The notes: a model not told the origin generated them from the letters alone. Counted from the stretch's first letter, positions 36,056-44,551 are shown. The stretch: 64,000 nucleotides of DNA from Dechloromonas denitrificans (GCF_001551835.1 NZ_LODL01000010.1:226705-290704), one strand, 5' to 3'. Numbers and translations: made by a program.

Positions 36056-36735
36056 TCAAGCCATCGGTCTTCCGTCTCAAATGGCTGCTGGCCAGCGTAC
36101 TGTTCGCATTGCTCGGCGCCTGCGGTGCACTCAACCCAGGCCGGGAATCGCAACGAGCCTTTTATTCGCTGGACGGTGCAGGCGTCGTCGATGCACGAAT
36201 GCTTCCTGCACCATTGCCGGTCTCGATCGCTGCGCCAACGCTGATCGTCAATCCACCGCATGCGGCAGCCGGTTTCGATAGCCAGCGCATCATCTACGTG
36301 CGAGAACCGCATCGACTGGAATACTTTGCCAATAGCGAATGGGCGGATACGCCGGCCCGCATGATCGCACCGCTGATCGTCGCCGCGCTTGAAAAAAACG
36401 CCACCTTCCGCGCCATCCTCCTCACCCCCAGTGCCGCAGTTGGCGAGCTTCGCCTTGATGTCGAAATCGTGCGCCTGCAGCATGAGTTTGACCGTTCGCC
36501 AAGCCAGGTCCGTTTCACCCTGCGCGCTTATCTGATCGATACCGAAACCCGCCAGGTTCTTGCCAGGGAGGAATTCGACGAGAGCGTTCCCGCCCCCCAC
36601 GACACCCCCTACGGTGGCGTCATCGCCGCGAATAACGCCGTGCAGAAGGTCATGACGCGGCTCGCTGTTTTTTGTACAGAAGCCATCCGAATCAGGCGCC
36701 AAACGGCCTCACCCCGACCGAAGAGCGATAACTGA
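36052..36735 (+). CDS. ABC-type transport auxiliary lipoprotein (PqiC-like)
   Basis: This 227-residue outer-membrane lipoprotein has lipobox LLGAC near residue 24 and the ABC_trans_aux fold (AFYSLDG, PHRLEYFANSEWADTPARMIAPLIVAALE). It corresponds to PqiC/YmbA, which sits at the outer-membrane end of MCE transport systems. As last gene of the four-gene operon it replaces MlaC/MlaA, so this system is a Pqi/Mla hybrid of the type common in betaproteobacteria. Confidence 0.9.
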   Translation: MIKPSVFRLKWLLASVLFALLGACGALNPGRESQRAFYSLDGAGVVDARMLPAPLPVSIAAPTLIVNPPHAAAGFDSQRIIYVREPHRLEYFANSEWADTPARMIAPLIVAALEKNATFRAILLTPSAAVGELRLDVEIVRLQHEFDRSPSQVRFTLRAYLIDTETRQVLAREEFDESVPAPHDTPYGGVIAANNAVQKVMTRLAVFCTEAIRIRRQTASPRPKSDN

Positions 36736-36745
36736 TTGCTCACTA

Positions 36746-36788
36746 TGTGCGCTATCAAACAGAGATGGAAAACTTCTCCATCTAGGCT
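36746..36788 (+). promoter_or_regulatory. Crp-like dyad plus -10 for SYLF gene
   Basis: TGTGCGCTATCAAACA (36746-36761, preceded by TA) is followed after 21 bases by CTAGGCT (hexamer 36783-36788). A 7-base hairpin (AGATGGA/TCCATCT) fills the spacer. It may be the end of the preceding lipoprotein transcript. Confidence 0.6.
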
Positions 36789-36873
36789 GTCTTCAGGAAC
36801 GCCCCTCCCGTTTTCTCATGTTTTGCAGCCCGGGCGCGTCGAGTTCCCCTTTGTAATTCTGGAGATCAAAAAA

Positions 36874-37437
36874 ATGAACAACACACCAAGCATCTTGCAA
36901 AAATTCATCCTCATTACCGCTACGGCCTTCGCATTGACCACCATCAGCAACGTGACGTTTGCCGCCAGCGCCGAAGACCTCAACAAGGACGCGGCCCAGG
37001 CGCTGCAAATACTCTACAAGAGCAGCCCGGTTGCCGAGAGTCTTTCCAAGAAAGCCAAGGCAATCCTCGTTTTTCCGAAGATTCTCAAGGCTGGACTGGT
37101 CTTCGGTGGCGCCTACGGTGAAGGCGTTCTGAGCAAGCATGACAAATTCGTGAGCTACTACAACTCGGTTACCGCCACTTTCGGCTGGCAGGCCGGAGCT
37201 GAGTCGTATGGCTACGTAGTATTCCTGATGAGCGACAAGGCCGTGAAATACCTTGATGACTCCATGGGATGGGAAATCGGCGTCGGCCCGACGGTGGTCG
37301 TGGTCAATGAAGGGATAGCCAAGAATCTCTCGACATCGACTTTGAAGAACGATGCCTACGCCTTCATTTTCGACCAGCAGGGACTGATGGCCAGCCTCAG
37401 CATCGAGGGCACGAAAATCAGCCGTATCAAACGCTAG
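36874..37437 (+). CDS. SYLF-domain (Ysc84-like) lipid-binding exported protein
   Basis: This 187-residue exported protein has a signal peptide cleaved around TFAAS (residue 31) and a SYLF/Ysc84 domain that binds phosphoinositides in eukaryotes and lipids in bacteria. Characteristic stretches are AKAILVFPKILKAGLVFGGAYGEGVL, TFGWQAGAESYGYVVFLMSDKAV and WEIGVGPTVVVV. CTGGAG lies before ATG, and the longer frame is not supported. A strong terminator follows 33 bases after the stop, so it is monocistronic. Confidence 0.93.
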   Translation: MNNTPSILQKFILITATAFALTTISNVTFAASAEDLNKDAAQALQILYKSSPVAESLSKKAKAILVFPKILKAGLVFGGAYGEGVLSKHDKFVSYYNSVTATFGWQAGAESYGYVVFLMSDKAVKYLDDSMGWEIGVGPTVVVVNEGIAKNLSTSTLKNDAYAFIFDQQGLMASLSIEGTKISRIKR

Positions 37438-37470
37438 CTAGGCCGTAGTTAAAACGCCTCTCGCCTTATG

Positions 37471-37508
37471 ACGGTCTTGAGTCCAGATGGAATCAAGACC
37501 GTTTTTTT
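37471..37508 (+). terminator. Intrinsic terminator after SYLF gene
   Basis: A perfect 10-base-pair stem, ACGGTCTTGA / TCAAGACCGT, with a 12-base loop is followed by TTTTTTT. It may also serve the convergent gene at 37561 on the other strand, where an A-run gives a weaker reverse signal. Confidence 0.9.
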
Positions 37509-37560
37509 ATTGCAACCCCGTTCGCACTCCACCAGGCTTGCACTCCTGGTCCGCAGAGGA

Positions 37561-38046
37561 TCATTCCCCCCGACTGACGAATCCCATGCGCAGCGGTCGC
37601 CCGGTGGTACCCGCCTGGATGCGCCGATGCTGCCACGCCCCGTCAATTTGTGCCGATATCCGATAGACGGCCGGAGGCAACTTGACATAGAGCAGCGGAC
37701 CTTCGCTGACCCCGGAAATGATCTGCCGGCCGTCGCGGCCAGCCACGGCGAATGGAATGTCCGCCAGGTAGCTGCCCTGGCGATTGCTGAAAACAATGTG
37801 GACATTGTAGGAAGAAGCTGCCTTGCGCATTTCATCGCGCGCCTCCTCACCGATGCCGCCACTCATCCAGGGAATATCGGCTTGCGAAACGCTGGTTGCA
37901 TTGGATTTTGCATTGTCACCCACCTCGCTGGCTTGCAAGGGAGGACATAGCAAGGCGCCAAGAATGACGGCGATGGGTAACCAAACGGACTGGCCAGCCA
38001 ATTTAGGATGGCCCCGAGCGAATGTTGCTAGTGCTGGTATGTGCAT
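37561..38046 (-). CDS. Exported protein with carboxypeptidase-regulatory-like fold
   Basis: This 161-residue protein has a signal peptide (VWLPIAVILGALLCPPLQA, cleaved near residue 37). Its C-terminal beta sandwich (YLADIPFAVAGRDGRQIISGVSEGPLLYVKLPPAVYRISAQIDG) resembles carboxypeptidase regulatory/transthyretin-like domains. It is a recurrent betaproteobacterial periplasmic protein of unknown function; no catalytic residues are evident. CGGAG seven bases before ATG sets the start, shortening the open frame by 44 codons. Confidence 0.75.
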   Translation of the reverse strand: MHIPALATFARGHPKLAGQSVWLPIAVILGALLCPPLQASEVGDNAKSNATSVSQADIPWMSGGIGEEARDEMRKAASSYNVHIVFSNRQGSYLADIPFAVAGRDGRQIISGVSEGPLLYVKLPPAVYRISAQIDGAWQHRRIQAGTTGRPLRMGFVSRGE

Positions 38047-38174
38047 GATCTGCTCCGAAACAGCCGTGGACTGGCATGAGGAAGTGTCGATTTTTCCCGG
38101 CTTGCTCTCCGATACGGCAACCGGTGGAGACCACCGGCTGATGCTGCGGCGCGTGCAGGGTGATTGCCACTCGC

Positions 38175-38585
38175 TCAACGATATCCACCTCGCTGATGAT
38201 CATTTCCAGGGGGGCCGTTGCGCTGGTCGCCACGCTGATCGTCCCGGCGATCACCGTAATGCCGCTGGTAACGCGGCGCATATTCGCGCTCGTACCAACT
38301 GTTTTGGACGAAATAGACCCGCTCGTTGCAGGCATTGTATTGACTGCAATGTCGGCGCCAGTTTTTGGCGTGGCCGGGAGGCACATTCAGATAGACCGGC
38401 GGCCGATTCTCCGGTACCCGGTACACCGCTCTCGGCTGCTGATAAATCAGCTGTGGCGGGGGCGGATAGTCGCCAAAATCGAGTCGGCCGTAAAAGCCTG
38501 GCTGGCCGATACTCACCGATACCCCGACATCCGCCGCCTGGGCGGTTGAGGCCGCTAGTAGTAGCGCAATCAGAAATAATTTCAT
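38175..38585 (-). CDS. Exported Arg/Tyr-rich protein of unknown function
   Basis: This 136-residue protein has a clean signal peptide (MKLFLIALLLAASTAQA). Its mature part starts with VSIGQPGFYGRLDFGDYPPPPQLIY, typical of a widespread betaproteobacterial periplasmic family of unknown role. The middle has two Cys (HCSQYNAC) and a conserved YFVQNSWYE region. The C-terminus is a disordered Arg/Asp/Gln-rich tail (about 25 residues). It is on the same strand as, and 129 bases upstream of, the carboxypeptidase-regulatory-like gene. Confidence 0.8.
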   Translation of the reverse strand: MKLFLIALLLAASTAQAADVGVSVSIGQPGFYGRLDFGDYPPPPQLIYQQPRAVYRVPENRPPVYLNVPPGHAKNWRRHCSQYNACNERVYFVQNSWYEREYAPRYQRHYGDRRDDQRGDQRNGPPGNDHQRGGYR

Positions 38586-38666
38586 GGTGTTCCTTCTGTT
38601 CTTCTCATCAATTCACCTAGCACCTGACGAGAATCCCCGGGCACCATGGTGAAAGCTAGCGGGCAA

Positions 38667-38864
38667 CTACTTCTTGTCGCCCTGGGCGGCATCCTTCATC
38701 TTTTCGCCGGCTTTTTCGACCTGCTCTCCGGCTGACACGGCAGCCTTATCGACTTCCTTGCCCGCCTTTTCCATCGGACCTTCCTTTTTCTCGCAGCCAT
38801 ACAGGGCGGTGAGCAAGGCACTCATGGCGATGACCGCTGTCATGGTTTTTCCGTTGGTATTCAT
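38667..38864 (-). CDS. Small lipoprotein with helical Lys/Glu-rich body
   Basis: The 65-residue product has a lipoprotein-like signal (MSALLTALYGC, Cys near 21). The mature part of about 44 residues is an amphipathic Lys/Glu/Ala helix (EKAGKEVDKAAVSAGEQVEKAGEKMKDAAQ), like small entericidin- or LEA-like stress lipoproteins. GAGGAG seven bases before ATG supports the start. Function unknown. Confidence 0.78.
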   Translation of the reverse strand: MNTNGKTMTAVIAMSALLTALYGCEKKEGPMEKAGKEVDKAAVSAGEQVEKAGEKMKDAAQGDKK

Positions 38865-38943
38865 TGCGTTCTCCTCGAAAGCATTTGCCAACCCGCAGTT
38901 GTTGATGACTGACCGGTCGTACCCGGTCAATCATTACTCAGGC

Positions 38944-39159
38944 TTACTTGCTGATTTCGTGACCGATGACGCCGGCAACCACAGCACCGCCAACGGTTCC
39001 GGCCGCACTGCCACCGGTCAGCACAGCACCGCCGATGGCGCCTGCACCGGCACCGATGGCTGTGTTCTGCCCCTGTTGTGACATGCCGGAGCAAGCCCCG
39101 AGACCAATCAGGGCCAACATAACGCCGGCATTAGCCAGATATTTGTTTCTCGTTTTCAT
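38944..39159 (-). CDS. Glycine-zipper lipoprotein (OsmB-like)
   Basis: This 71-residue lipoprotein (LALIGLGAC, Cys near 23) has a mature part that is a glycine zipper (TAIGAGAGAIGGAVLTGGSAAGTVGGAVVAGVIGHE), as in OsmB and other osmotically induced outer-membrane lipoproteins. GAGG lies before ATG at 39159. It sits in a same-strand run of four small exported proteins (37.5-39.8 kb), each with its own ribosome-binding site. Confidence 0.85.
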   Translation of the reverse strand: MKTRNKYLANAGVMLALIGLGACSGMSQQGQNTAIGAGAGAIGGAVLTGGSAAGTVGGAVVAGVIGHEISK

Positions 39160-39222
39160 CAAACAACCTCTTTCTCGACACACCTGATTTCAAGCCTTGA
39201 CGGCCTGAGTCAGGCGGTCTTA

Positions 39223-39834
39223 CTACTTCTGGTAAGTGACTTTTGCCTTGTCGAGGCAGCTATCCTTGGCCGAACCGGAATACGTATCGCACTTTTCCTT
39301 GGCAACCGCATACTCGGCATCGCTCTTGTCGGCAGAGGCATCCTTGCGGGCATCGCTGGTTTTCTTGCTGGCATCGCCGCGCGCATCAGCCGTCTTTTCA
39401 TTGGCTGTTGCGTTGGCTTCAGCGGTCTTCATCTGCGCCTTGGCATCGGCTTTTGCGGCAGTTTCCGCGGCCTTTGCTTCCTTTACGCAGACATCCTTGG
39501 GGTTGCCGGCAAGATCGTCGCATTTCTCCTTGGCCACGCCATAGTCCGCCTCGGCCTTGGCCACGCGTGCTTCGTAGCGTGACTTCTGGGTCGGCTTGTA
39601 GGCGGCCTCAAGGTCAGCTTTGGCGACTTTCTCTTTGCCCTTTGCTTCAGCCATGCAGACATCATTGGCATTGCCCGACAGAGAATTGCAGTGCGCCTTG
39701 GCCGTCTTGTACTCGGCTGAAATTTTGTCCTTGCCGGCATTGAAATCGCCTTTCGACATGCCTTCAGCCATGGCGCTGGCACTTAAAGCGAGGGTGATGG
39801 CAAGTGCGATCGTGTTGGTGGTGAGATTTTTCAT
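39223..39834 (-). CDS. Exported protein with three Cys-pair repeats
   Basis: This 203-residue exported protein has a signal peptide ending SAMA-EG. It contains three copies of a repeat of about 35 residues: Y-x-x-A-K-x-x-C followed about 12 residues later by a second Cys (AHCNSLSGNANDVCMAEAK, EKCDDLAGNPKDVCVKEAK, EKCDTYSGSAKDSCLDKAK). A charged Ala/Lys helix separates repeats two and three (about residues 120-165). Each repeat could form one disulfide-closed helical hairpin. AAGGACC precedes ATG at 39834. A Crp-like dyad lies 174 bases upstream. Function unknown. Confidence 0.8.
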   Translation of the reverse strand: MKNLTTNTIALAITLALSASAMAEGMSKGDFNAGKDKISAEYKTAKAHCNSLSGNANDVCMAEAKGKEKVAKADLEAAYKPTQKSRYEARVAKAEADYGVAKEKCDDLAGNPKDVCVKEAKAAETAAKADAKAQMKTAEANATANEKTADARGDASKKTSDARKDASADKSDAEYAVAKEKCDTYSGSAKDSCLDKAKVTYQK

Positions 39835-40007
39835 TGGGGTCCTTGATGGTTTGATCGAGAGACCGATGCAAAGGCAAATGAGGCCCGGCATACGGTTTTC
39901 TTTGCCAAAACCGCGTAATACGTGAGCATCGCGCGTTGCCGCAGTGCGGGTGTCGCACTGCATTTGGCTCCGATGCACCGAGCTTGGAACAGAAGCCCCT
40001 AGCCATC

Positions 40008-40023
40008 TGTCCCTTGGCGCACA
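40008..40023 (-). promoter_or_regulatory. Crp-like dyad upstream of Cys-repeat protein gene
   Basis: The minus-strand dyad TGTGCGCCAAGGGACA is preceded by TA. One arm is perfect, the other 4 of 6 (GGGACA against CGCACA). CAAGCT at 39981-39986 occupies the 21-base-spaced -10 position but is a poor hexamer. Confidence 0.45.
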
Positions 40024-40086
40024 TAAGCAGAGATTTGCCTGCTGAATGGCGCAATTGATGCCTGCCTCAGGCCAAAGGCAGAAAGC

Positions 40087-40776
40087 TCAGGCAGTCACGC
40101 CGAACAAGGCACCGACGCCAGCCGTCAAGGCCATCGCCAAGGCGCCCCAAAAGCTGACGCGGGCGATCGCGACGATCAGGGGTGCGCCGCCGGCGGCAGC
40201 CGACAAGGCGCCGAGCAGGGCAAGAAAAAGCAACGCGCTGCCGGCGACACTCCAGAACAGCACAGTCGCCGGCACCAACAGGACAACCAGCAGCGGCAGC
40301 ACCGCCCCCATTGAAAAGGTGGCGGCCGAGGTCAACGCGGCCTGCAGGGGTTTGGCCGTCTGACAGGCCGAGATACCCAGCTCGTCCCGGGCATGCGTCC
40401 CGATGGCGTCATGGGCCATCAATTGGCTGGCCACCACATCCGCAATTTCTGAGTCCAGCCCGCGCCCGATGTATATGGCTCGCAGTTCCGCCTGCTCGTG
40501 TTCCGGATCGGCCGCCAATTCACGCCGTTCACGATCCAGATCGGCTTTTTCCGTATCAGCCTGCGAACTCACGGAAACATACTCGCCGGCGGCCATCGAA
40601 CTTGCGCCAGCCATCAGGCCCGCGACGCCGGCAATCAGGATGGTGCTCGAATCCGCCCCGGCTGCAGCAACGCCCAGAACCAGACTGGCCGTCGAGACTA
40701 TCCCGTCATTTGCCCCGAGCACTGCGGCGCGCAGCCAGCCGATCCGTTCTGTCCGGTGTTTCTCTGTGTGTCGCAT
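40087..40776 (-). CDS. VIT1/CCC1-family membrane transporter
   Basis: This 229-residue protein belongs to the vacuolar iron transporter family, which moves Fe(II)/Mn(II) across membranes. It has the family N-terminus HTEKHRTERIGWLRAAVLGANDGIVSTASLVLGVAAAG. MAAGEYVSVSSQADTEKADL follows, then the acidic cytoplasmic metal-binding helical segment and three C-terminal membrane helices. ATG at 40776 (MRHTEK) with AGGA upstream is preferred over the frame start 14 codons earlier. It faces the CheB-CheR gene across 270 bases. Metal export from the cytoplasm under stress is a plausible role. Confidence 0.9.
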   Translation of the reverse strand: MRHTEKHRTERIGWLRAAVLGANDGIVSTASLVLGVAAAGADSSTILIAGVAGLMAGASSMAAGEYVSVSSQADTEKADLDRERRELAADPEHEQAELRAIYIGRGLDSEIADVVASQLMAHDAIGTHARDELGISACQTAKPLQAALTSAATFSMGAVLPLLVVLLVPATVLFWSVAGSALLFLALLGALSAAAGGAPLIVAIARVSFWGALAMALTAGVGALFGVTA

Positions 40777-40951
40777 GAATATCCTGACTCCAAAGGTAGT
40801 TGGATTCCGCTCCCGCAATCTCAGAACTGGAACAAGGCCAGCCCCCCCTCAATACTGGTCTGCCAATGGCGATAGTCAAGGAGCATCTCGCCATCGCCGC
40901 TGCATGCTTGTCAGCAACGGCGCCAGCCGCTGCCCAACTGTGATGCAGGTC

Positions 40952-40993
40952 TGTGTGTCATCGCACACAGGCTTTGCCTGGCGGCGATTTATT
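40952..40993 (+). promoter_or_regulatory. Crp-like dyad plus -10 facing CheB-CheR-PAS gene
   Basis: TGTGTGTCATCGCACA (40952-40967, preceded by TC, followed by CAG) is a 10-of-12 dyad. On the plus side TTTATT begins 20 bases later, pointing at the CheB-CheR gene. No hexamer is found at that spacing on the transporter side. Confidence 0.5.
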
Positions 40994-41046
40994 GATTGCA
41001 GCGGCGGCAGATTCGGGGCACCCTGAAACGGTGTTCGATCCCCCTG

Positions 41047-43698
41047 ATGTCCGCAAGGAAAAATATTGATAGCGAGTTGCGACTGATGTCGACCGTACCC
41101 AAAACGCGCCCGCCAAGCCACCCGGCCAATGTCGTTACGCATCGCCCGGCAAAGCTCTTCCCGATTGTCGCGATCGGTGCCTCGGCCGGTGGTCTCGAGG
41201 CGCTGGAGCAATTTCTCGGTCACGTCCCGGCCGCCAGTGGTATGGCCTTTATCGTCATCCAGCACCTCGACCCCGATCGCAAGGACATGCTCCCCGAATT
41301 GCTGCAGCGGGCGACCAGCATGCCGGTCGAGCCGGCGCGCAACCGGATGAAGGTCAAGCCCGATTGCGTCTATGTCATTCCGCCCAATACCAATATTTCC
41401 ATTCTGCATGGCAATCTTTATCTGCTCGCTCCCGTGGCACCCCGCGGCCTGCGGCTGCCAATCGACTTTTTCTTCCATGCGTTGGCCGAAGACCGGCGCG
41501 AGCACGCCATCGGCGTCATTCTCTCGGGCATGGGCTCAGATGGCACCCTCGGTCTGCGCAGCATCAAGGAATACGGTGGCCTCGTTCTGGTCCAGGAACC
41601 GGGCAACGCCAAGTTCGACAGCATGCCGAAAAGCGCTATCGCCACCGGCCTGATCGACATCATTGCGGCGGCCGAAGAACTGCCGTTGCGCATCATCGAC
41701 ACCCTGCATCATGCGCACCATTACCCGCCCGTCCGCCCCGTGCCGGCCACCGAAAGCACGGCCGACAAGACAGCTTTCGAAATAATCTGCATCCTGCTGC
41801 GGGCGGCGACCGGCCACGATTTTTCGCTTTACAAGAAAACGACGGTCTATCGTCGAATCGAACGGCGCATGGCCATTCATCAACTTGACCGGATTGCCGA
41901 TTACGCCCGTTACCTGCGCGAGAACCTGCAGGAAGTCGAATTGCTGTTCAAGGAGTTGCTGATCGGGGTCACCAGTTTCTTTCGCGATCCGGCCACCTGG
42001 GCCTATCTTCAGGAACACGTGCTGCCCGGCTTGCTCGCCACCTACCCGGGTGGCGGCACGCTGCGCGCCTGGGTGGCCGGCTGCTCGACTGGCGAAGAAG
42101 CCTTTTCGCTGGCGATCGCCTTCCGTGAAGCCATGGACAAGATGCCGCCCCCCGCCCGCTATTCCGTCCAGATTTTTGCCACGGATCTTGACCCGGATGC
42201 CATCGAAAAGGCGCGGCGCGGCATTTACCCGGCCAATATCGCCGCGGATGTCGCCGAGGATCGCCTGAAACGCTTCTTCATTGACGAAGGAGACAGTTTC
42301 CGGATCGGCAAGGAAATCCGTGAAATGGTGGTCTTCGCACCGCAAAACCTGATCATGGACCCGCCCTTCACCAAACTTGATATCCTCACCTGCCGCAATC
42401 TGCTGATCTACCTCGGCGCCGAGCTTCAGAAGCGGGTGCTTCCCCTGTTCCACTACAGTCTCAAACCGGGTGGCGTGCTGATGCTGGGCAGTGCCGAAAC
42501 GATCGGCAGCTTTACCGACCTGTTCGTGCCGCTGGAGAGCAAGGCACGCTTATTCCGGCGCAACGACAGCCTTACGCGCCCGACATCCCTTGAATTCCCG
42601 ACCCGCGATCTACCTACAAGAACAGAGTCTCCGATGGAAACAAAGCCCGAACAGGTTCCCGCCAACCTGCAACACCTTGCCGACGAGCTGCTCCTCCAGC
42701 AGTTCTCGCCGGCCGCCGTGCTGGTCACCGCGACCGGCGACCTGGTCTATATCAGCGGCCGTACCGGCAAATATCTCGAACCCGCTGCCGGCAAGGTGAA
42801 CTGGAACATCCACGCCATGGCCCGCGACGGGCTACGCCAGGCGATTGCGCTGGCCATCCCCAAGGCCTTGCGCAGCGGCGAACGGGTGGTCTGCCCCAAC
42901 CTTTCGGTCGACAGCAATGGCGTTACGCAAATCGTGGACCTGACGCTGCAACCCATTGCCGAACCCGCCGCCCTGCGCGGCATGCTCATGCTGGTTTTCA
43001 GGGACGCCGCGACCACAGCGAAACCCCGCGATGCCAAGCCCGGCAAGCGAGGAGAACGGGGTAGCCCGCGTGAAATGGAGCTGGAACAAGCGCTCCTGCA
43101 AGCTCACCTGGAAGTACGGACGTTGCGCGAGGAAATGCAGACCTCACACGAGGAGCTCAAATCGGCCAACGAGGAACTCCAGTCCACCAACGAGGAGTTG
43201 CAGTCGACCAACGAAGAGCTCACCACGTCAAAGGAAGAAATGCAGTCCTTGAACGAAGAACTGCAGACGGTGAATGTCGAACTGCAATCGAAGGTCGATG
43301 AGCTGTCGACGACCAATAACGACATGAAGAACCTGCTCAACAGTACCGACATCGCTACCGTCTTCCTGGATAACGCACTACATGTCCGCCGCTTCACCAC
43401 CCAGGCGACCCGCCTGTTCAAGCTGATCCCGAGCGATCTCGGCCGCGCCTTGTCCGACATCGTCACCGACCTCGATTACCCCGAGTTCCGGCACGATGCC
43501 GAGGAAGTGCTGCACACGCTGGTTTTCTCGGACCGGGAGGTGTCCACCCGCGACGGCCGTTGGTTCCAGGTCAAGATCATGCCCTACCGAACCCTGGAAA
43601 ATGTCATCGACGGCGTCGTGATCACTTTCAACGACATCAGCCGTGCCAAGCATCTGGAGGCTGAACTGCGGACTTTTGCCACTGAGAAAAAGGGTTAG
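41047..43698 (+). CDS. CheB-CheR-PAS fusion protein
   Basis: This 883-residue fusion has a CheB methylesterase domain (about residues 35-220: IVAIGASAGGLEAL, VIQHLDPD, GMGSDG). It is followed by a CheR methyltransferase (about 245-510: VTSFFRDP, WVAGCSTGEEAFSLAI, LTCRNLLIYL). A coiled coil of repeated ELQSTNEEL heptads spans about 690-765, then a PAS domain. Family members usually continue into a histidine kinase or GGDEF; this one stops after PAS (ATEKKG). CheB lacks its own receiver domain. No chemoreceptor is adjacent. Start choice is uncertain: ATG at 41047 or at 41086, neither with a strong ribosome-binding site. Its substrate is probably a non-chemotaxis partner. Confidence 0.88.
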   Translation: MSARKNIDSELRLMSTVPKTRPPSHPANVVTHRPAKLFPIVAIGASAGGLEALEQFLGHVPAASGMAFIVIQHLDPDRKDMLPELLQRATSMPVEPARNRMKVKPDCVYVIPPNTNISILHGNLYLLAPVAPRGLRLPIDFFFHALAEDRREHAIGVILSGMGSDGTLGLRSIKEYGGLVLVQEPGNAKFDSMPKSAIATGLIDIIAAAEELPLRIIDTLHHAHHYPPVRPVPATESTADKTAFEIICILLRAATGHDFSLYKKTTVYRRIERRMAIHQLDRIADYARYLRENLQEVELLFKELLIGVTSFFRDPATWAYLQEHVLPGLLATYPGGGTLRAWVAGCSTGEEAFSLAIAFREAMDKMPPPARYSVQIFATDLDPDAIEKARRGIYPANIAADVAEDRLKRFFIDEGDSFRIGKEIREMVVFAPQNLIMDPPFTKLDILTCRNLLIYLGAELQKRVLPLFHYSLKPGGVLMLGSAETIGSFTDLFVPLESKARLFRRNDSLTRPTSLEFPTRDLPTRTESPMETKPEQVPANLQHLADELLLQQFSPAAVLVTATGDLVYISGRTGKYLEPAAGKVNWNIHAMARDGLRQAIALAIPKALRSGERVVCPNLSVDSNGVTQIVDLTLQPIAEPAALRGMLMLVFRDAATTAKPRDAKPGKRGERGSPREMELEQALLQAHLEVRTLREEMQTSHEELKSANEELQSTNEELQSTNEELTTSKEEMQSLNEELQTVNVELQSKVDELSTTNNDMKNLLNSTDIATVFLDNALHVRRFTTQATRLFKLIPSDLGRALSDIVTDLDYPEFRHDAEEVLHTLVFSDREVSTRDGRWFQVKIMPYRTLENVIDGVVITFNDISRAKHLEAELRTFATEKKG

Positions 43699-43869
43699 TC
43701 CCTGGCCTGAACCCCGCAAAGCCGACGCGCTCGGTGGCTGCCAGCCGGGAAGCCGATCTTGTGAGCGAGATCAAATTATTGCCAGAATAGTCGAGTAAGC
43801 TACTCAGCTATAGCCAAGCTCATATCCACGCCCGTGAGTAAAACACCGACCTTTTTCAAGTCGCCTGAA

Positions 43870-44070
43870 ATGGCAAAAAAATTTCCATTAAACCCCAAAC
43901 ATCCCGAGCGGACCTGTTGGGGATGCGACAAATATTGCTCGGTGAACGCATTGCAGTGCGGAAACGGCTCCGGTCGCACCCAGCACCCGTCCGAAATGCT
44001 CGGCGAGGACTGGTACACGTGGGGCGATTGGGGCATCGACCCGAACGAGCAGCCCGAAACGAATACTTAG
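43870..44070 (+). CDS. DUF3079 small protein
   Basis: The 66-residue protein begins MAKKFPLNPKHPERTCWGCDKYC, the DUF3079 signature. It carries four Cys (CWGCDKYC and a later CGNGSGRTQHP), a likely zinc or Fe-S site. Function unknown. A GTG 12 codons upstream (43834) would extend it, but family members normally start at this ATG; neither start has a clear ribosome-binding site. Confidence 0.75.
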   Translation: MAKKFPLNPKHPERTCWGCDKYCSVNALQCGNGSGRTQHPSEMLGEDWYTWGDWGIDPNEQPETNT

Positions 44071-44102
44071 TTCTACTTTGAGCAACAAAAGGAGAGCCAA
44101 CT

Positions 44103-44522
44103 ATGGATGACAATCTGCAAGCGGTTTCTTCCCTCGGCGACTTGATCGTCGAACACACGGCCGACGCGCTCATCTACTCGAATCGCGACGGCATCATCGA
44201 GCGCTGGAACCCCGCTGCCGCATCGATGTTCGGCTATACCTTCGACGAGGCCTGCGGCCAAAGCCTCGACCTGATCATTCCCGAACCCCTGCGGGCCGCG
44301 CATTGGCGGGGTTTTGACGCAGCGATGAGCAATGGTTCGACGCGACTGCACGGCCGCCCCACCCTGACGCGGGCAGCGCACAAGTCAGGACAGACGCTCT
44401 ATGTCGAAATGAGCTTTGCGCTAGTCAGCGACGAACCCGGAAAAATTATCGGTTCGGTCGCCATGGCGCGGGATGTGACCGAACGTTTCCTGCGCGAAAA
44501 GGCGGCCCGCCAAAGCAAGTAG
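44103..44522 (+). CDS. Single PAS-domain protein
   Basis: This 139-residue stand-alone PAS sensor has LIVEHTADALIYSNRDGIIERWNPAAASMFGY at its start and GSVAMARDVTERFLREKA as the C-terminal linker helix, which ends without an output domain. Such proteins pass signals by protein-protein contact. AAAAGGAG precedes ATG. It follows the DUF3079 gene by 32 bases and probably shares its transcript. A 6-base GC hairpin lies just after the stop, without a T-run. Confidence 0.88.
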   Translation: MDDNLQAVSSLGDLIVEHTADALIYSNRDGIIERWNPAAASMFGYTFDEACGQSLDLIIPEPLRAAHWRGFDAAMSNGSTRLHGRPTLTRAAHKSGQTLYVEMSFALVSDEPGKIIGSVAMARDVTERFLREKAARQSK

Positions 44523-44551
44523 GCTATCGCCCGTGGCCGGGCGAGCAAAGC

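Noticed and set aside
36763-36783. AGATGGA/TCCATCT hairpin as the terminator of the transporter operon
   Set aside because: No T-run follows, and it sits between a dyad and a -10 of the next promoter; left unassigned.
38036-38051. TGTGCATGATCTGCTC near the start of the exported protein at 37561-38046
   Set aside because: The second arm does not match and the site overlaps the start codon; likely chance.
44528-44543. CGCCCG-TGGC-CGGGCG hairpin after the PAS-domain gene
   Set aside because: The six-base stem lacks a T-run on either strand, so it is not called as a terminator.
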